Shown: positions 44,752-56,421, counted from the stretch's first letter. The stretch: 64,000 nt of DNA from Taxillus chinensis (GCA_023512835.1 CM042085.1:51145569-51209568); one strand, 5' to 3'. Notes: generated from the letters alone by a model not told the origin. Made by a program: numbers and translations.

Positions 44752-45244
44752 TTTGGGACTGACTTCCCTCATCTTCCCTCATATAGGATTGTCAGTTTGT
44801 CCCAGACAGCTTTTGTTGTCGTGCAGCTCTAGATGTCTGTGAAAGCTTCGGAGTCCAAAGATGATGTAACATATGCCAGAGCCTTTTCGCTAGCACACTG
44901 CCAGGCTCTTTCATCATGAGTGAGTTCAGCATCAGTCTTTGGCCTTCTAACTCCATGTTCTCCGATAGTCAACGGAATCGGTATCTCCTGATGAAGACAT
45001 GTCACATGAGATGATCATGGCATACCATGAACATCTTCATGCGAGCCTTCCACTGGGAGAAAAGCTCAGGTGTGAATTTTGGCAGTTTGGTCAGAGTAAA
45101 ACCCAAACTCCGTGGTTGACGAGCAGCGGCAGCAGCAGGTTGAGGTGGATCGACATTTTCACTGCTGCTTCGATTAGGGAGGGGCTCTTGTGCACCTCCG
45201 GAGTTAAGGCGAGTGTTCAATAGCATACTGCTTTCTTTGGCCAT
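44752..45244 (-). pseudogene. COP-C gag, N-terminal part
   Basis: It starts MAKESSMLLNTRLNSGG at 45244, collinear with the COP-D start at 17706. Open to about 45002, where a frame change or stop follows; the core continues to the solo LTR junction at 44752. Confidence 0.9.
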
Positions 45245-45294
45245 TGATTTAGAGAGAGAAAGAGTGGAATCTCTACTTTGAGCAGGTAGAACTT

Positions 45295-45306
45295 GCTTTG
45301 ATACCA
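45295..45306 (-). other. COP-C primer-binding site
   Basis: On the minus strand TGGTATCAAAGC, 2 bp from the LTR: the initiator tRNA-Met site with one change (A for G). Confidence 0.9.
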
Positions 45307-45308
45307 CT

Positions 45309-46740
45309 TGTTGGTCCCTTGGAGCCTAAAGAGGGGGGTGAATAGGCTCTTATCGAAACTCTTTTCTAACTCTTTTGTCACAACACTTATCTGGTTAAGA
45401 GATAGAATCAATGTGGAAGATAACCAGATAGTGGAAGTATTTGTTTTATTATCAAAATGATAAGTACAACAAAATGGAAGTAGATTAAAGCTTGAAAAGC
45501 TTTTTGATCTACTTAACAACTCTCTAACATTGTTTTACAATGTACTCACACACTAGCCTTTATGATCTACTTGAGCTCTTGGATGAATAGAATTATTACA
45601 GACTCACGAACATCAACTACTCTCTTTTTTAATGTACAAGGTTTGCATTATATATATAATACATTCTTGAGAGACAGTCTTGGAACTTGTTATTCCAGAC
45701 TACGTGCACATTGACTGTTTCTCGGAATCCTCTCTGTCTTAAGTGCTGCGGATGTGGAGCTCAAGGTCTTGGGTTTGCAAAACATTAGTGCGTATGTGAG
45801 TTCCCAAGTTCAGTCTAAGTTGTGTCCACATATCTGGATGATCCACGTGTAAGATGTTTTAGGTTCTCAACGAGTTTTTCTTACATCGGGAAGCAGCGAG
45901 CTAGTGACTTTGAATGCGAAGAGATAAGTTAAAGCAGCGTCTTCTTAAATCCGATGTAAGGTTCCTTACTCCGTGTTAATCTAAGCTCGGATACTTACTC
46001 CGTGATAGTGATTGCTTACTCCGTATCAATTCAGTACTGAAATCCTTATTCCATGTCAGCGATTCCTTACTCCGTATGAATGAGAAGGTCGGAGTGCTTA
46101 CTCCGCATCAGCGCTTTCTTACTCCGTGAGAGTTCCTTACTCCGCATGAGTTAAAGGATCGGATGGCTTACTCCGTATTAGCACATCTTTACTCTGCAAG
46201 AGTAACAAGTTCGGATTCCATACTCCGCATCTAGTTTCCTTACTCCATGTGAAATAAAGACTCGGGTCCTTATTCCGCATAAGTCGTTCCTTACTCCGCA
46301 TGTATAGAATACCCCGGATTTCTTACTCCGTGATTCTTTTCCTTAGTCTGCTTGAGTAGAAGACTTAGCCTTTTTACTCTGTGATAACTGTGACTTACTC
46401 CGTGCGACTTATAGACTAGGATTCTTACATCGCATCTATTGACTTAGTCCGTTTAAAGTATTAGGCACAGATTCCTTAGTCCGTAGCTTTAACTCATTAG
46501 TCCGCACGTATGATCCTTATTCCATATGAAGAAAAGACTTGGTTATATACCAAGTATTTGATGACACTCACTCTTGTTCAGATCAGGATTATGTATCCTA
46601 TCCTTGGCTTTGCTCTCACGAGTGTAGGTCCGGATTAAGTTCATATATTCTACAATAACTCAAGGTGAAACAACAAAAGTCTCAGATCAAATTACATAGG
46701 TTTTTGTTTGCACTATCCAAATTCTGGGCTTGATCCAACA
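45309..46740 (-). repeat. COP-C 5' LTR
   Basis: 1432 bp, TGTTGG...CCAACA. It holds the reversed 'tccttactccg' minisatellite (45950-46520). The end adjoining the primer site reads ...GGGACCAACA on the element strand, as in COP-A, while COP-D ends ...GGGACCATCG. Confidence 0.93.
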
Positions 46741-47082
46741 AGTATCCATTGCCTCGGATAGATGACTTGTTTGACCAGTTGGGTGGGGCTTAGTGGTTTT
46801 CCAAGATAGATCTGCGATCGGGGTATCACCAGTTAAGGGTTAGGGAGGAGGACATCCCAAAGACTGCTTTTCGGTGCCGATATGGGCATTATGAGTGGGT
46901 AGTGATGCCTTTCGGGCTCACTAATACACCAGCAATGTTCATGCATTTGATAAACCAGGTCTTTGCTCCATACTTGGATTCTTTTGTGGTGGTGTTTATA
47001 GATGATATTTTGGTGTATTCAAAGACGGAGAGGGAGCAAGTGGAGCATTTGGCAACAATGTTGCAAACCTTGGGGGACCAGC
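46741..47082 (+). pseudogene. GYP-B reverse transcriptase, middle part
   Basis: Collinear with GYP-F 8343-8688: [38 protein letters not shown] and the catalytic FIDD (46995-47006). The frame is open here. It is cut on the left by COP-C and on the right by the small LTR element. Confidence 0.93.
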
Positions 47083-47720
47083 TGATCACTGCATAATTTA
47101 TCATTAAATTTGCATGTAATTTATGGGTTTTAATTTAATATTTTATTGAATTGATGCATTTTTATAATGTTTTCCCCTATTTTAGTTATTTAAGGTTTTT
47201 GATCACTTTTGTTGATTTAGTATCAATTTTGGTGAATTTGATTGCCAATTTAATTATTCCAATTGATATTAATCTTTGGGCTAACTTGCAATTTTGTTTT
47301 GTTATCGAAAATAATTTAATTTGTTAGAAGAATTTTTATCTTTTTATATGTGTAATTTGCCAATTTAATTATTCCAATTAAATATTAATCTTTGGGCTAA
47401 CATGGAGTCTTGGTTTAATTGAATTATGAGGCCTTAAATATGTTATTGTATTTTTAGAAGATAATGATAAATAATAATTGAAGTGAGAGGTTAAATCAAT
47501 TGCATCTTTAGTTAATTAGTTTTATTTATATATGTAATTTTATTTTAATTTCACACAAAACCCCCTAATTCTCTAACTTAGCTTTTCTTTATTTTTCTTC
47601 AAGAATAAGTTGAATTAAATTTTATAAGTTCTCCGGTTAGTGAACGACCTATGTTAGCCCTATATTATACTTAGTTTAAATTTTATTTGAAGTGTGTGTG
47701 CGACAAATGCTCTTTTCAAA

Positions 47721-47737
47721 TTGGCGTCATTGCCGGG
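47721..47737 (+). other. Primer-binding site of the small LTR element
   Basis: TTGGCGTCATTGCCGGG resembles the TGGCGCCGTTGCCGGGG primer site used by some plant gypsy elements (tRNA-Asp type). A reversed copy (ccccggcaacggtgccc, about 50035-50051) lies before the right end. Confidence 0.65.
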
Positions 47738-47937
47738 AAAGGGGAGACTGTTAGAAAGAAAAATAAAAGGAAAGAAAATAAAAGAAGAATTTATTAGAAA
47801 GAAAGTAGCCTACAAAATAGGAAATTATTAGCAAAGGAAAATAAAATAAAAATAATAAACCTGCAAAAGAAAATAGGAAACGAGTAAAAATAGATTAGGA
47901 AATTGACAAAAATAAAAGAGGAAACCTGTGCAAAAAT

Positions 47938-49912
47938 TGTAAGGACCTGTACCTTGAGTTAGTCACAGTTTTGCCTTCTGAGTAGAGTTGTTTTCTAGAT
48001 TTTGACCTAGTGAATGGGCTCAAATGAATTCACGTGCAAAAGGAAAGATTCTTAGAATGATGTCCTCTATCTACCACAGAAGTTTCAGGCCAAACGGACA
48101 TGTATGTGAGGTGCACGTGAAATGGGTCCATTTCACGTGCAAGTGTGGTTGTCTTCTACTTGATACAAGGAGGCTAGGGGTGAAGTTTGAGCGCATTTGG
48201 AGTGCATTTGGAGTTGCACGTGAATTGGGGAATTCACGTTCAAATTGGCGTGCAGCCATATTTTTGCATGGTTCCCTTGGTTTTGACATTCTAATGATCT
48301 TCCTCCAAAGGACCATGTTGAAATTCTAAGTATTTTGGCCTATATGGGTGCGGAAAGGTGCTAACTTGTGTGATCAAAACTACGTCTTTTTGATCCTGGG
48401 ATTTACTTAATCAAAACTATGTCGTTTTGATGTGGGTAGTGTCTATATAATGAGGGCTTGAGTTTGAGTTTAGGGTTCTTTTGTTCTTCTTTCCTTGCGC
48501 ACTGCGCCGAGAGAGAGAGAGAGAGAGAGGATCTCTGGGCAGTTGCCGTGGTGGTTCGCGTCGTTGGAAGGTGTCTAGCGTAGAGGTTAGGACAAAAGTC
48601 TGAGGTAGGGATTCATGTTCTTCCTAACTCTCCTCTGTTCTAGGATATTCGCCTATATATATATATATATGTAAATCCATATAGGTGTGATCTCCTATAT
48701 GGATGTTGGCCTTCGATGGCATGTTCGTTGATTCGATGTTGAATTTGGCCTGAGGATTTTCTGGGTTTGTTTATGCCCACCATGTGTTTGATGAAATGTC
48801 TGTGAGGCCTGCATACTATGTATTTGATAAAATGCCTGTGAGGCCTGCATGCCATGTATTCAATATAATGCCTGTGAGACCTTGTATATGGGTGTCTGAT
48901 GATATACCTGTGTGACTAGTGTGTATTGTGTTTGATTTGTATTTGATAAAAAGCCTGTGAGGCTGATGTGTATGGCTTGTATCTGGCCATGTTGGTCCCT
49001 CTGAAATAAAGTGTAAATGCTGTGCTGAGTTTACATGTCGAGATGTAATGCTATGCTGCTCTGTTGGTCTGTTTGAGACTGAGCTGAGATGTGGGCCAGG
49101 CACAATAGCTAGACCCCTTTGAGATTTGGCCAGGACGTGGTCCTGAGTCTCGGTGTAACACTCACGACGGTGGGCTAAGTCTACACCCATTCCTGAGGGT
49201 AGGTATGGCGCCCGAGGAGGTGGTTGACCATATCTGACTCGGGTGGAAAATGTTGCATTGGTGTCCATGCAACATTCGCCTGGATGTGGTATGTCATGTC
49301 GCCGTGGTGGCGGGGTGTCCTCTCGCCCTTCGGTGCGGGCTCAGGTAAAGAGTGTTTCCGGGTGATGTTTCTTTGCTTTAGCCTTAGGCACGACACGAGC
49401 ACAAGCATACACATATCATGCATGTTGTAGAGCGGGATGGGTCTGGGGAGACTGGATCCCTACTGAGCTATGGTTTGCTCACCCCTCCTATAAACTGCCC
49501 TTTTGCAGGGTTTAGCAGGCGGTAGGTGAAGGCTGAGGAGCTAGGTCCCTGAGGCTGGAGGTTTTATGTTATTTCCTTTGTCGTGCTCGTGGTTTTATGT
49601 TCTGGAATTTGGTTTGGTTTTATTTGTAACAGTACACCTGGCTTCATAGGGGTTTTTTCCCCGACTGGGTTATAATAAACATTTAGTCTTTGAAATGAAA
49701 TAAAATGAGATGTTGTTATTCAATTTGTGTTTGTGTGCATGGTTTGGGAGCAGGAGCATGCCCCTTGGCATGTTAGCCTGGTTGGGCAGGTTTGGGACAG
49801 CACCCGTGCCAAAAGTCCTTTTAAGGTGCTTGCACCAACCCCTTGTCCCTTCGGGTGCGAGCGTGGGCAGTCACTACTCATTTTCCAAGTGGAAGGAAAT
49901 TGGGGCATGACA
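47938..49912 (+). mobile_element. Solo LTR of a Tekay-type gypsy element
   Basis: 1975 bp, TGTAAGGACC...GGGGCATGACA, flanked by the perfect duplication aaaat (47933-47937 and 49913-49917). It holds palindromes at 48373-48394 and 48410-48431, a GA run (about 48511-48528), the hairpin at 48678-48701, diverged 'gcctgtgaggcctgcatg' repeats (48790-48975) and splice-like signals (donor 48605, acceptor 49508). No internal domain. Confidence 0.93.
48605..49508 (+). other. Putative intron in the solo LTR
   Basis: Donor CTGAG|GTAGGGA and acceptor CCCTTTTGCAG|GG bracket about 904 bp. CTACTGAGCTATGG lies upstream of the acceptor, as in the other LTRs. Splicing is inferred from conservation. Confidence 0.45.
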
Positions 49913-50168
49913 AAAATAAAAATAGTTAGAAACCTACAAAAAATAGAAACAAAAAATAAAGAACTATTAAAAGAGGAAACCTACAAAAAGTAGAAATAAA
50001 AATAAAGAACAAATTAAATCAAAATCTTAGCCTCCCCGGCAACGGTGCCCTTTTCACCATCAAATTTGAAAAGTCCTCTGGTTAGTGAACGACCTATGTT
50101 AGCCCTATGTTATACTTAGTTTAAATTGTATTTGGAGTGCGTGTGCAACAAACGCCCTTTTCCCCAGC

Positions 50169-51006
50169 AATTGTTTGCTAAGTTTAGCAAATGTGAGTTT
50201 TGGATGTAGGAGGTTCATTTTCTTGGCCATGTAGTGTCAGCTGAGGGGGTTAGAGTAGACCCAGCTAAGACTGAGGTTGTATTATTGTGGGAGAGGCCAA
50301 CCAATGTTTACGAGATTCGTAGTTTTCTTGGCTTGGCAGGGTATTACCGTCGTTTGTTAGCGGATTTCTCCTGTTTGACAACTCCTATGATGACGTTGAC
50401 CAAGAAGGGAGTGAAGTTTGAGTGGACTGACAAGTGTCAGTAGGCGTTTGAGGCTCTCAAGACCCGTTTGACCACTGCACCTGTGTTAAAGTTACCTAGG
50501 GAGGACGTCCCATATGAGGTGTATTGTGACGCGTCCAGGATTGGTTTGGGGTGTGTGCTTATGCAAGAGCACAATGTAGTAGCTTATGGGTCGAGGCAGT
50601 TGAAACCTCATGAGCAGAATTACCCTAGTCATGATCTTGAGTTGGCGGTTGTCATATTTGCTTTGAAGAGTTGGCAGCATTACCTTTTAGGGGAGAAGTT
50701 TGTGGTGTTCTCAGATCACAAGGGCCTTCAATACATTTTTACTCAGAAGGACTTGAATTTAAAGCAGAGGAGATGGGTGGAGTATTTGCAGACCTTTGAT
50801 TTTGCTCTTGCCTATACCCCGGGCAAGGGCAATATTGTGGCTGATGCGTTGAGTAGGAGAGGAAAGGCAGTGGTAGCTGTGAGAAAGTGGAAGCTAATGG
50901 AGCAGTTAGCAATGTTACAGTTGCAGCCTATTGTTCGTGATGGTGGGACAGTCCTGAGTCCTATTGTTGTTGTGCCTGAGCTATACCAGCGAGTCCGAGA
51001 GGGATA
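50169..51006 (+). pseudogene. GYP-B reverse transcriptase end and RNase H
   Basis: It resumes RT after the inserted element ([11 protein letters not shown] then a stop, [10 protein letters not shown]). RT thumb and RNase H follow: [11 protein letters not shown] (about 50310), a stop at 50444 (in COP-like CQ.AFE), then an open frame 50468-51007 with YCDAS, DLELA, SDHKG and ADALSRRG. Stops at 50207 and 50444 break the frame. Confidence 0.9.
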
Positions 51007-52139
51007 ATTGGGTGATGTACAGTTTGAGGTTCTCTGTGCCCATATTGAGGCTGGCGAGCTATCTGAGGATTGGACAGAGGGTCTTGAGCATGAGTTATCC
51101 TTTTAGGGACGATTGGTAGTGGCTTCTTCTCTCAGAGACGAGGTGATGAGGGATTTTCATCAGTCTAGAGTTGCTATGCATCCTGGGGGTACGAAGATGT
51201 ACCATGCACTTCGTGGGCATTTTTGGTGGCCTGGGATAAAACGTGATGCGGCAGCATTTGTTGCAAGGTGCCTTACTTGTCAATAAGTGAAAGCAGAGCA
51301 TCAGCAGGCGGCAGGTATGTTACAGCCGTTGCCAGTAGCGGAGTGGAAGTGGGACCACATAACGATGGATTTTGTGACTGGACTTCCACCCACCACTAGG
51401 AGGAAAGACATGATATGGGTGATTGTGGATCGGTTAACGAAGTCAGCTCACTTCCTTGCCATTCAAGAGTGGGATTCCATTGGGGCCTTGAGTCAGTTAT
51501 ATGTGAACGAGGTAGTGAGACTGCATGGGGTGCCATCATCGATTGTATCCGACAAAGATTCGAAGTTCACTTCCCGATTTTGGGCACATTTATAGGAGGC
51601 TATGGGGACAAAGCTTAGCATGAGTACAACTTTTCACCCTAAGACTGATGGTCAGATAGAGAGGACCAATCAGACATTGGAGGACATGTTGAGGGACTGT
51701 GTGCTCGATTTTGGGGGTTCGTGGGCAACTCACCTTCCTTTGGTGGAGTTTGCCTACAACAACACTTACCAGGCATCCATTGGGATGGCTCCTTTTGAGG
51801 TGTTGTATGGGAGGCCGTGTCGATCCCCTTTGTGTTAGACTGAGGTGGGGGAGGCAGCTCTATTGGGACCATAGTTTGTTCAGGAGGCTACGGAGAAGGT
51901 CAAGTTGATTCGTCAGCGCTTGTTGTCCGCTCAAAGTCGATAGAAATCTTATGCAGATCAGTGGCGGCGCCCTTTGGAGTTTTCTATGGGCGATCATGTG
52001 TTCCTTCGTGTTTCCCCACGTCGTGGCCATTGACGGTTTGGGAGAGGTTCTAAGCTATCTTTGTGGTTTATTAGTCCTTTTGAGGTTATGGCTCGTGTGG
52101 GGCCAGTGGCTTACCGGTTAGCATTGCCACCGCGGTTAA
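51007..52139 (+). pseudogene. GYP-B integrase
   Basis: The zinc region (HPGGTKMYHALRGHFWWPG) and a stop after CLTCQ (51284-51286), then an open part with [29 protein letters not shown] (51550) and a stop at 51593, then TDGQIERTNQ (Glu) to 51838. Further stops at 51836, 51871 and 51940. The DDE residues are visible, but the enzyme is not encoded in one frame. Confidence 0.9.
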
Positions 52140-52420
52140 GTTGGGTACACAATGTTTTCCATGTGTCCCAGTTGAGGAAGTATCACCCTGACCCGACTCA
52201 TGTGATTGATTAGGGGACGTTGGATATTGTAGATAACATGTTAGTTGTTGAGGTCCCTATCCGTATACTGGATCGACGGGACAAGCTTTTGCGTGGTCGC
52301 GCTATTCCATTGGTTCGTGTGCTATGGCAGCACCGTGGCATTGAGGAGGAGACTTGGGAGCGTGACTCCATGATGCGTGAGCAGCACCCGAGTTGTTTGA
52401 GGACGAACAATCTTGAGGGT
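52140..52420 (+). pseudogene. GYP-B chromodomain
   Basis: NVFHVSQLRKYHPDPTHVID with a stop (52210), then PIRILDRRDKLLRGRAIPLV, VLWQHRGIEEETWERD. Matches GYP-F 10661-10933. Frame lost at the end (near 52395). Confidence 0.88.
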
Positions 52421-52775
52421 GGGAGGTGGTTGTTGGCCAAGAGATAATAGTGATGAAATTTCCTATGCATATTTTATACGAACAATCTTGAGGGTGGGAG
52501 GTGGTAGTTGTTCGTGATGTGTTGTATTGTCCTTTTTAGACATTTTATATTTGAGATGCATATTTGTGACATACGGGTTTGTGTTATGTATTGTGGTGGT
52601 GCTTTGTTGAGGTTGTGGACGTATGTCCTGTTATGTGCTGTGTGCGTGGTCTCGGATCCATTTATGTGTTATGACTTGCGACTTTGCATAATGGGTTGTA
52701 TGTGTTTGTTGTTCCTTGCAGTTTTAGTGGCATGTTGTTTCTTTTCGAAGACAAAAAGTCTTAAGGGGGAGAGGA
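52421..52775 (+). other. GYP-B 3' untranslated stretch and polypurine tract
   Basis: The phrase 'acgaacaatcttgagggtgg' occurs twice, at about 52402 and 52479, and a third related one ('aagacaaaaagtcttaagg') precedes the polypurine tract AAGGGGGAGAGGA (52763-52775). Otherwise T/G-rich with no gene. Confidence 0.8.
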
Positions 52776-54588
52776 TGTAATGGCCCGTGTTTTGGGATGT
52801 GAGGAGTTAGTTACAGTTTTGCCTTTTGGGTGGCAATTGTCGGGTTTTTGGAAGCTTTATTCCCACATATATTAGCTAGAACACCTTGTTTGTTGATGAG
52901 CAAGCATGAGGCAGGAGATGAGCCCAAGAGGACACTTTTAGAGGGTGCATGTGACAATGCATGTGACAATGGCTTGTCACGTTCAGTGATGTTTTTGCAT
53001 GGGAGCTTTCCTGACTTAGTTATAAAGTTTGTGACAAAATCCTAGGGTATTTGGAGCTTGCACGTGACAATAGTCTTTGTCACGTGCAGCAATGTTTTTG
53101 CACCGTCACCTTGGTTTTATTATGCTGGTAATCTTTTCCTAAAGGAGCATGTTCGGATTGTGGGTATTTTGTCCTATGTGAAGGCGGGAAGGTTAAAATG
53201 TGTCCTACTTATCAAAACTACGTCGTTCTGATACTGGTGTCAGTTATCAAAACTACGTCATTTTGATAAGTGTAGGGTATATAAAAGGAGTTGTCTTTTG
53301 TTTTGTTTTAGGGTTCCTCATTGTTGTCAGCAGTCACACACACACACACACACACACACGAGAGAGAACTCTCCTGATCGTGGCTGCTGGACCTGAACGG
53401 AGTGGGTGATCAGCGTCTAGCGTGGGAACGGGAGCGGGAGCAAGGAGGATCCTTCTGAGGTAGGGATTGTTTTTTCTTGAAACCATCCCAGGGTTAGGAC
53501 CTGTGGTAGACGTTTGTAGATATTTGTCTATATATATTTATATGTAAATTCATATAGGTGTGATCTCCTATATGAATGTTGGCCTTCAGTGGCGTTATGC
53601 GTGGATATGTCGTTGAGCCCAGGGTCTAGGGATTTTCGGGTCCGTTCGAATGATAGTGGGCCTTGGGGGTCATTGGGGTGTCTACGCTTTTCAATAGGAT
53701 TCGTCCCGTGGTAGGCCCTCGTGAGGAAACCTTGGGGTTTCTAGGGAAGGCAAGTCATGTTTTATATGTGGTTATGATAATTAGGGATCGCGTGTTGGTT
53801 ATTGATTTATGTGTTATTTGATGTAATGTAAATGCTTATTATTGTGTTGTGTGGCTGTGAATGTGAGCCTATGTAGTTGTGGAGTCTGTGTGGCTGTGAT
53901 TGTGAGCCTGTGTGGCTGTGTAGCCTGTGTGGCTATGATTGTGAGCCTGTGTGGCTGTGGTCGTGGGCCTGTGTGGCCGTGGAGTCTGTGTAGTTGTGGT
54001 TGTGGAAGTCTGTGTCGCTATGGAAATAGTTGTACTTGCCTTTGTAGTTTATGTGTTGTCATATTTATTTATATTGAGTAAACCTGTTTAAATACTCGTA
54101 CCACGACACTACACTTGTACACATTGACATGTAGATGCTAGGAGCATGGGATGGGTTGGGGAGACATGATCCCTACTGAGCTGTGGTTGCTCACCCCTCC
54201 TACTGTGTTTGTTTTCTTTTCAGGGACCTATATGCGTTAGGTGAGGACACCAAGGTGGAAGATAGTTCTACTTTGTTGCTTTGTTTGATGTTATTTTGTG
54301 TTATGTTATTTTGTGGGACCTTTGTAATTCCAATGGGAAAATGATGTAACCCCTATGGGGAAAAATGATGTAAAAGGATTTCCTTAAATTAATAAAGAGA
54401 AGTGGTTTTTCTTATGGATATTTATCGTGGATTAGCTTGTGATCTATCATTGTGGATGTTTTGTATTGTCCTGTGTGATAATTATTTTCTCTATGTAAAT
54501 TAATAAATTGTTTCACCCCCTTATCCTTCGTGTGGGTAAAGGGGAGTCACGAACCAGTTTCCTCGGGTTGAAAATCTGGGGCGTGACA
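52776..54588 (+). repeat. GYP-B 3' LTR
   Basis: 1813 bp, TGTAATGGCCC...GGCGTGACA. Palindromes at 53211-53232 and 53246-53267, TATATAAAA at 53278-53286, a CA microsatellite (about 53336-53359) in place of the GA run, the hairpin at 53551-53574, 'gtgagcctgtgtggctgtg' repeats (53850-54010), donor 53460, acceptor 54223. Confidence 0.93.
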
Positions 54589-54880
54589 GCGGCTTCGACT
54601 GACAGAAGCAGTAAGACAAGCCAAGCTTTATGAAGATATGGGTCAAACACCCTTGGCTCCTACTGAAAAGCTGAAAGCAGCAATTCGGAGCAAGAAGAAT
54701 GTGCCTCAACAGCCCGAAGGAGATAGATGTGGAGCTTTTGTCTGCTTCTTCATAAAGTCCTTCATGAAGGTAGATGAAAACTGGAACAACATCGTTAACT
54801 TTACAATGGAGCAGATGGTGGAGCTTCGTGAGAAAGCAGCAATAATGATCTTCAAGTATAGTAAGCTTTATGTTCCTTGA
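54589..54880 (+). pseudogene. COP-A post-pol gene, C-terminal end (Ulp1/C48 Cys motif)
   Basis: Cut on its left by GYP-B. It encodes AVRQAKLYEDMGQTPLAP, then NVPQQPEGDRCGAFVCFF, then MEQMVELREKAA and a stop at 54878-54880. The Gln at about 54707-54712 and the Cys at 54728-54730 fit the 'Q...D-CGvFvC' Cys box of Ulp1/C48 proteases, and this copy is the clearest example. The frame from 54638 is open; upstream bases back to about 54604 read in the same frame. Confidence 0.8.
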
Positions 54881-55030
54881 TGTAATATTTTTGTACTAAG
54901 GCTGAAAATGTACTCATGTTGTTAAATGAATGGAATGTGGAAGTTATCTTTATTTTTGTTTGTGTATCTTGTTGCCTCACTTACCAGATTAGAATATAAA
55001 GGGTTTTGGCATATCCATATTGAGGGAGAT

Positions 55031-56421
55031 TGTTGGATCAAACCCAACCCAGAATTTGGATGATGCAGTTAAAACCCTATGTAATCTGGTTTGAGATCTT
55101 TTATGTCTATTCTAAGTTGTTGCAGAAGATAAAACTCTAAATCAGATCTTCACTCGTGAGTGTAAAGCTAAGGACAGGATACATAATCCTTATTCGAACC
55201 AACGTGAGTGTCGTCAAGCACTTGGTAAATAACCAAGTCCTCATGCGAAGTAAGGATTATTCGTGCAGACTAAAAAACTTAAAGTTACGGACTAAGGAAT
55301 CCGCGTCTTATACTTAAATGGACTGAGTTAAAAAGATGCAAAATAAGAATCCTAGTCTACATCTCGCATGAAGTAAGAGAGAATTATTGAATAAAAAGCT
55401 AAGTCTTCCACTCAAGTGGACTAAGGACAAGAAGACACGGAGTAAGGAATCCGAGTCTTTCATTCACGTGGAGTAAGGAAGGACTTGTGGGAAATAAGGA
55501 CTCAAGTTCTTTGTTTGCATAGACTAAGGATAATTGATGTGGAGTAAGAAATTTGAACCTTTTACTCAAGCGGAGTAAGGATGCACTGATACGGAGTAAG
55601 CCATCCGGACCTTTTACTCATGCGGAGTAAGAAACTCAAGCGGAGTAAGAAAGCGCTTATATGGAGTAAGCCCTCCGAACCTTTCGTTCATCCGGAGTAA
55701 GGAAGCGCTAACATGGAATAAGGATTCCAGTATCAATTTAACACGGAGTAAGGAACACTGACACGGAGTAAGGATCCGAGCTTCACTAACACGGAGTAAG
55801 GAATCTTATGACGGACTAAGAAGACATTGCTTCACTTTATCAGCTTCGCATTCAAGCCATCAACTCGTTGTGTCCTGATGTAAGAAAGACTCGTTGAATA
55901 TCTAAGTCATCTTACACGTGGATCATACGGAGATGTGGACAGAGCCTTAAATGTAATTGGGATCATGCGAAGAAATTCAATGTTTAAAGTCCCAAGATTT
56001 TGAGCTCCACATCCGTAACAATTAAAGCAGAGACATTTTCCGAGAAGAACTTCAATGTTGTACAGTGCTCGGAAGATCCTGTTCCAAGAATGTTTCCCAT
56101 GGATGTCTATATATATTAAGCTTTGTATATTTTCACTTATCCACGTACATGTATAAGAGCTCTTAGAAATTTATTTGGCTAGTGTGTGTGTTATTGTAAA
56201 ACAGAGTGCTAGAGAGTTCAGTAGATCAAAAAGCTTGTCATCAGCTTTAATCTACTATTATTTTGTTGTAATTATCTTTTGATAATAAAATAGAACACTT
56301 CTACTATATGGTTATCTTCCACACTAATTTTATCTTTTAACTAGAAAAGTGTTGTGCTAGAGAAAAAGAAGAGTTCTCGATAAGAGCCTATTCATCCCCT
56401 CTAGGCTCCCAGGGACCAACA
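55031..56421 (+). repeat. COP-A 3' LTR
   Basis: 1391 bp, TGTTGGATC...GGGACCAACA. The 'cggagtaagga' array is present (about 55240-55810) but more diverged than in COP-D, in line with greater age. TATATATTAAGC-like TATA at about 56108. Confidence 0.92.

Larger units (their letters stand above)
291..46740 (-). mobile_element. COP-C: Sirevirus-like Ty1/copia element (3' end off window), heavily interrupted
   Basis: On the minus strand, from right to left, I can follow: 5' LTR (45309-46740), primer-binding site (45295-45306), gag (45244 leftward), protease, integrase, reverse transcriptase and RNase H (down to 15355), a non-coding spacer (15354-13715) and a long post-pol gene (13714 to 291). The order PR-INT-RT-RH is that of Ty1/copia. 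Five later insertions split it: 1-290, 329-2179, 3933-13056, 16357-38122 and 42272-44751. It inserted into the RT of GYP-B. The right junction is ...ccaaca at 46740 followed by RT sequence; the left end and its 3' LTR are outside the window. Confidence 0.92.
47083..50163 (+). mobile_element. Small non-coding LTR element with solo LTR inside
   Basis: Flanked by the duplication ccagc (47078-47082 and 50164-50168), inserted within GYP-B RT. The left LTR is 47083-47718 (TGATCACTGCA...TCTTTTCA). The right end (about 50064-50163) repeats only the last ~100 bp of that LTR. The interior without the solo LTR 47938-49912 is only about 330 bp of AT/GA-rich DNA with no gene (repeats of 'gaaacctacaaaa' and 'aataaa'). 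So it is a non-autonomous, TRIM-like or rearranged element. Confidence 0.75.
46741..54588 (+). mobile_element. GYP-B: 3' half of a Tekay-type gypsy element, interrupted
   Basis: It contains, from left to right, part of RT (46741-47082), an inserted small LTR element (47083-50163), the rest of RT, RNase H, integrase, chromodomain and the 3' LTR (52776-54588). The left half is beyond the window because COP-C separates it. Compared with GYP-F it is the same family but more decayed, with many stops. It is inserted into the post-pol gene of COP-A (junction at 54588/54589). Confidence 0.93.
54589..56421 (+). mobile_element. COP-A: 3' end of a Sirevirus-like Copia element
   Basis: The end of the post-pol gene (54589-54880), a short 3' UTR with polypurine tract (TTGAGGGAGAT, 55020-55030) and the 3' LTR (55031-56421). 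Everything upstream lies beyond the left window edge because of the nested insertions. The base after the LTR starts tttat, one half of its likely target duplication. Confidence 0.9.
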
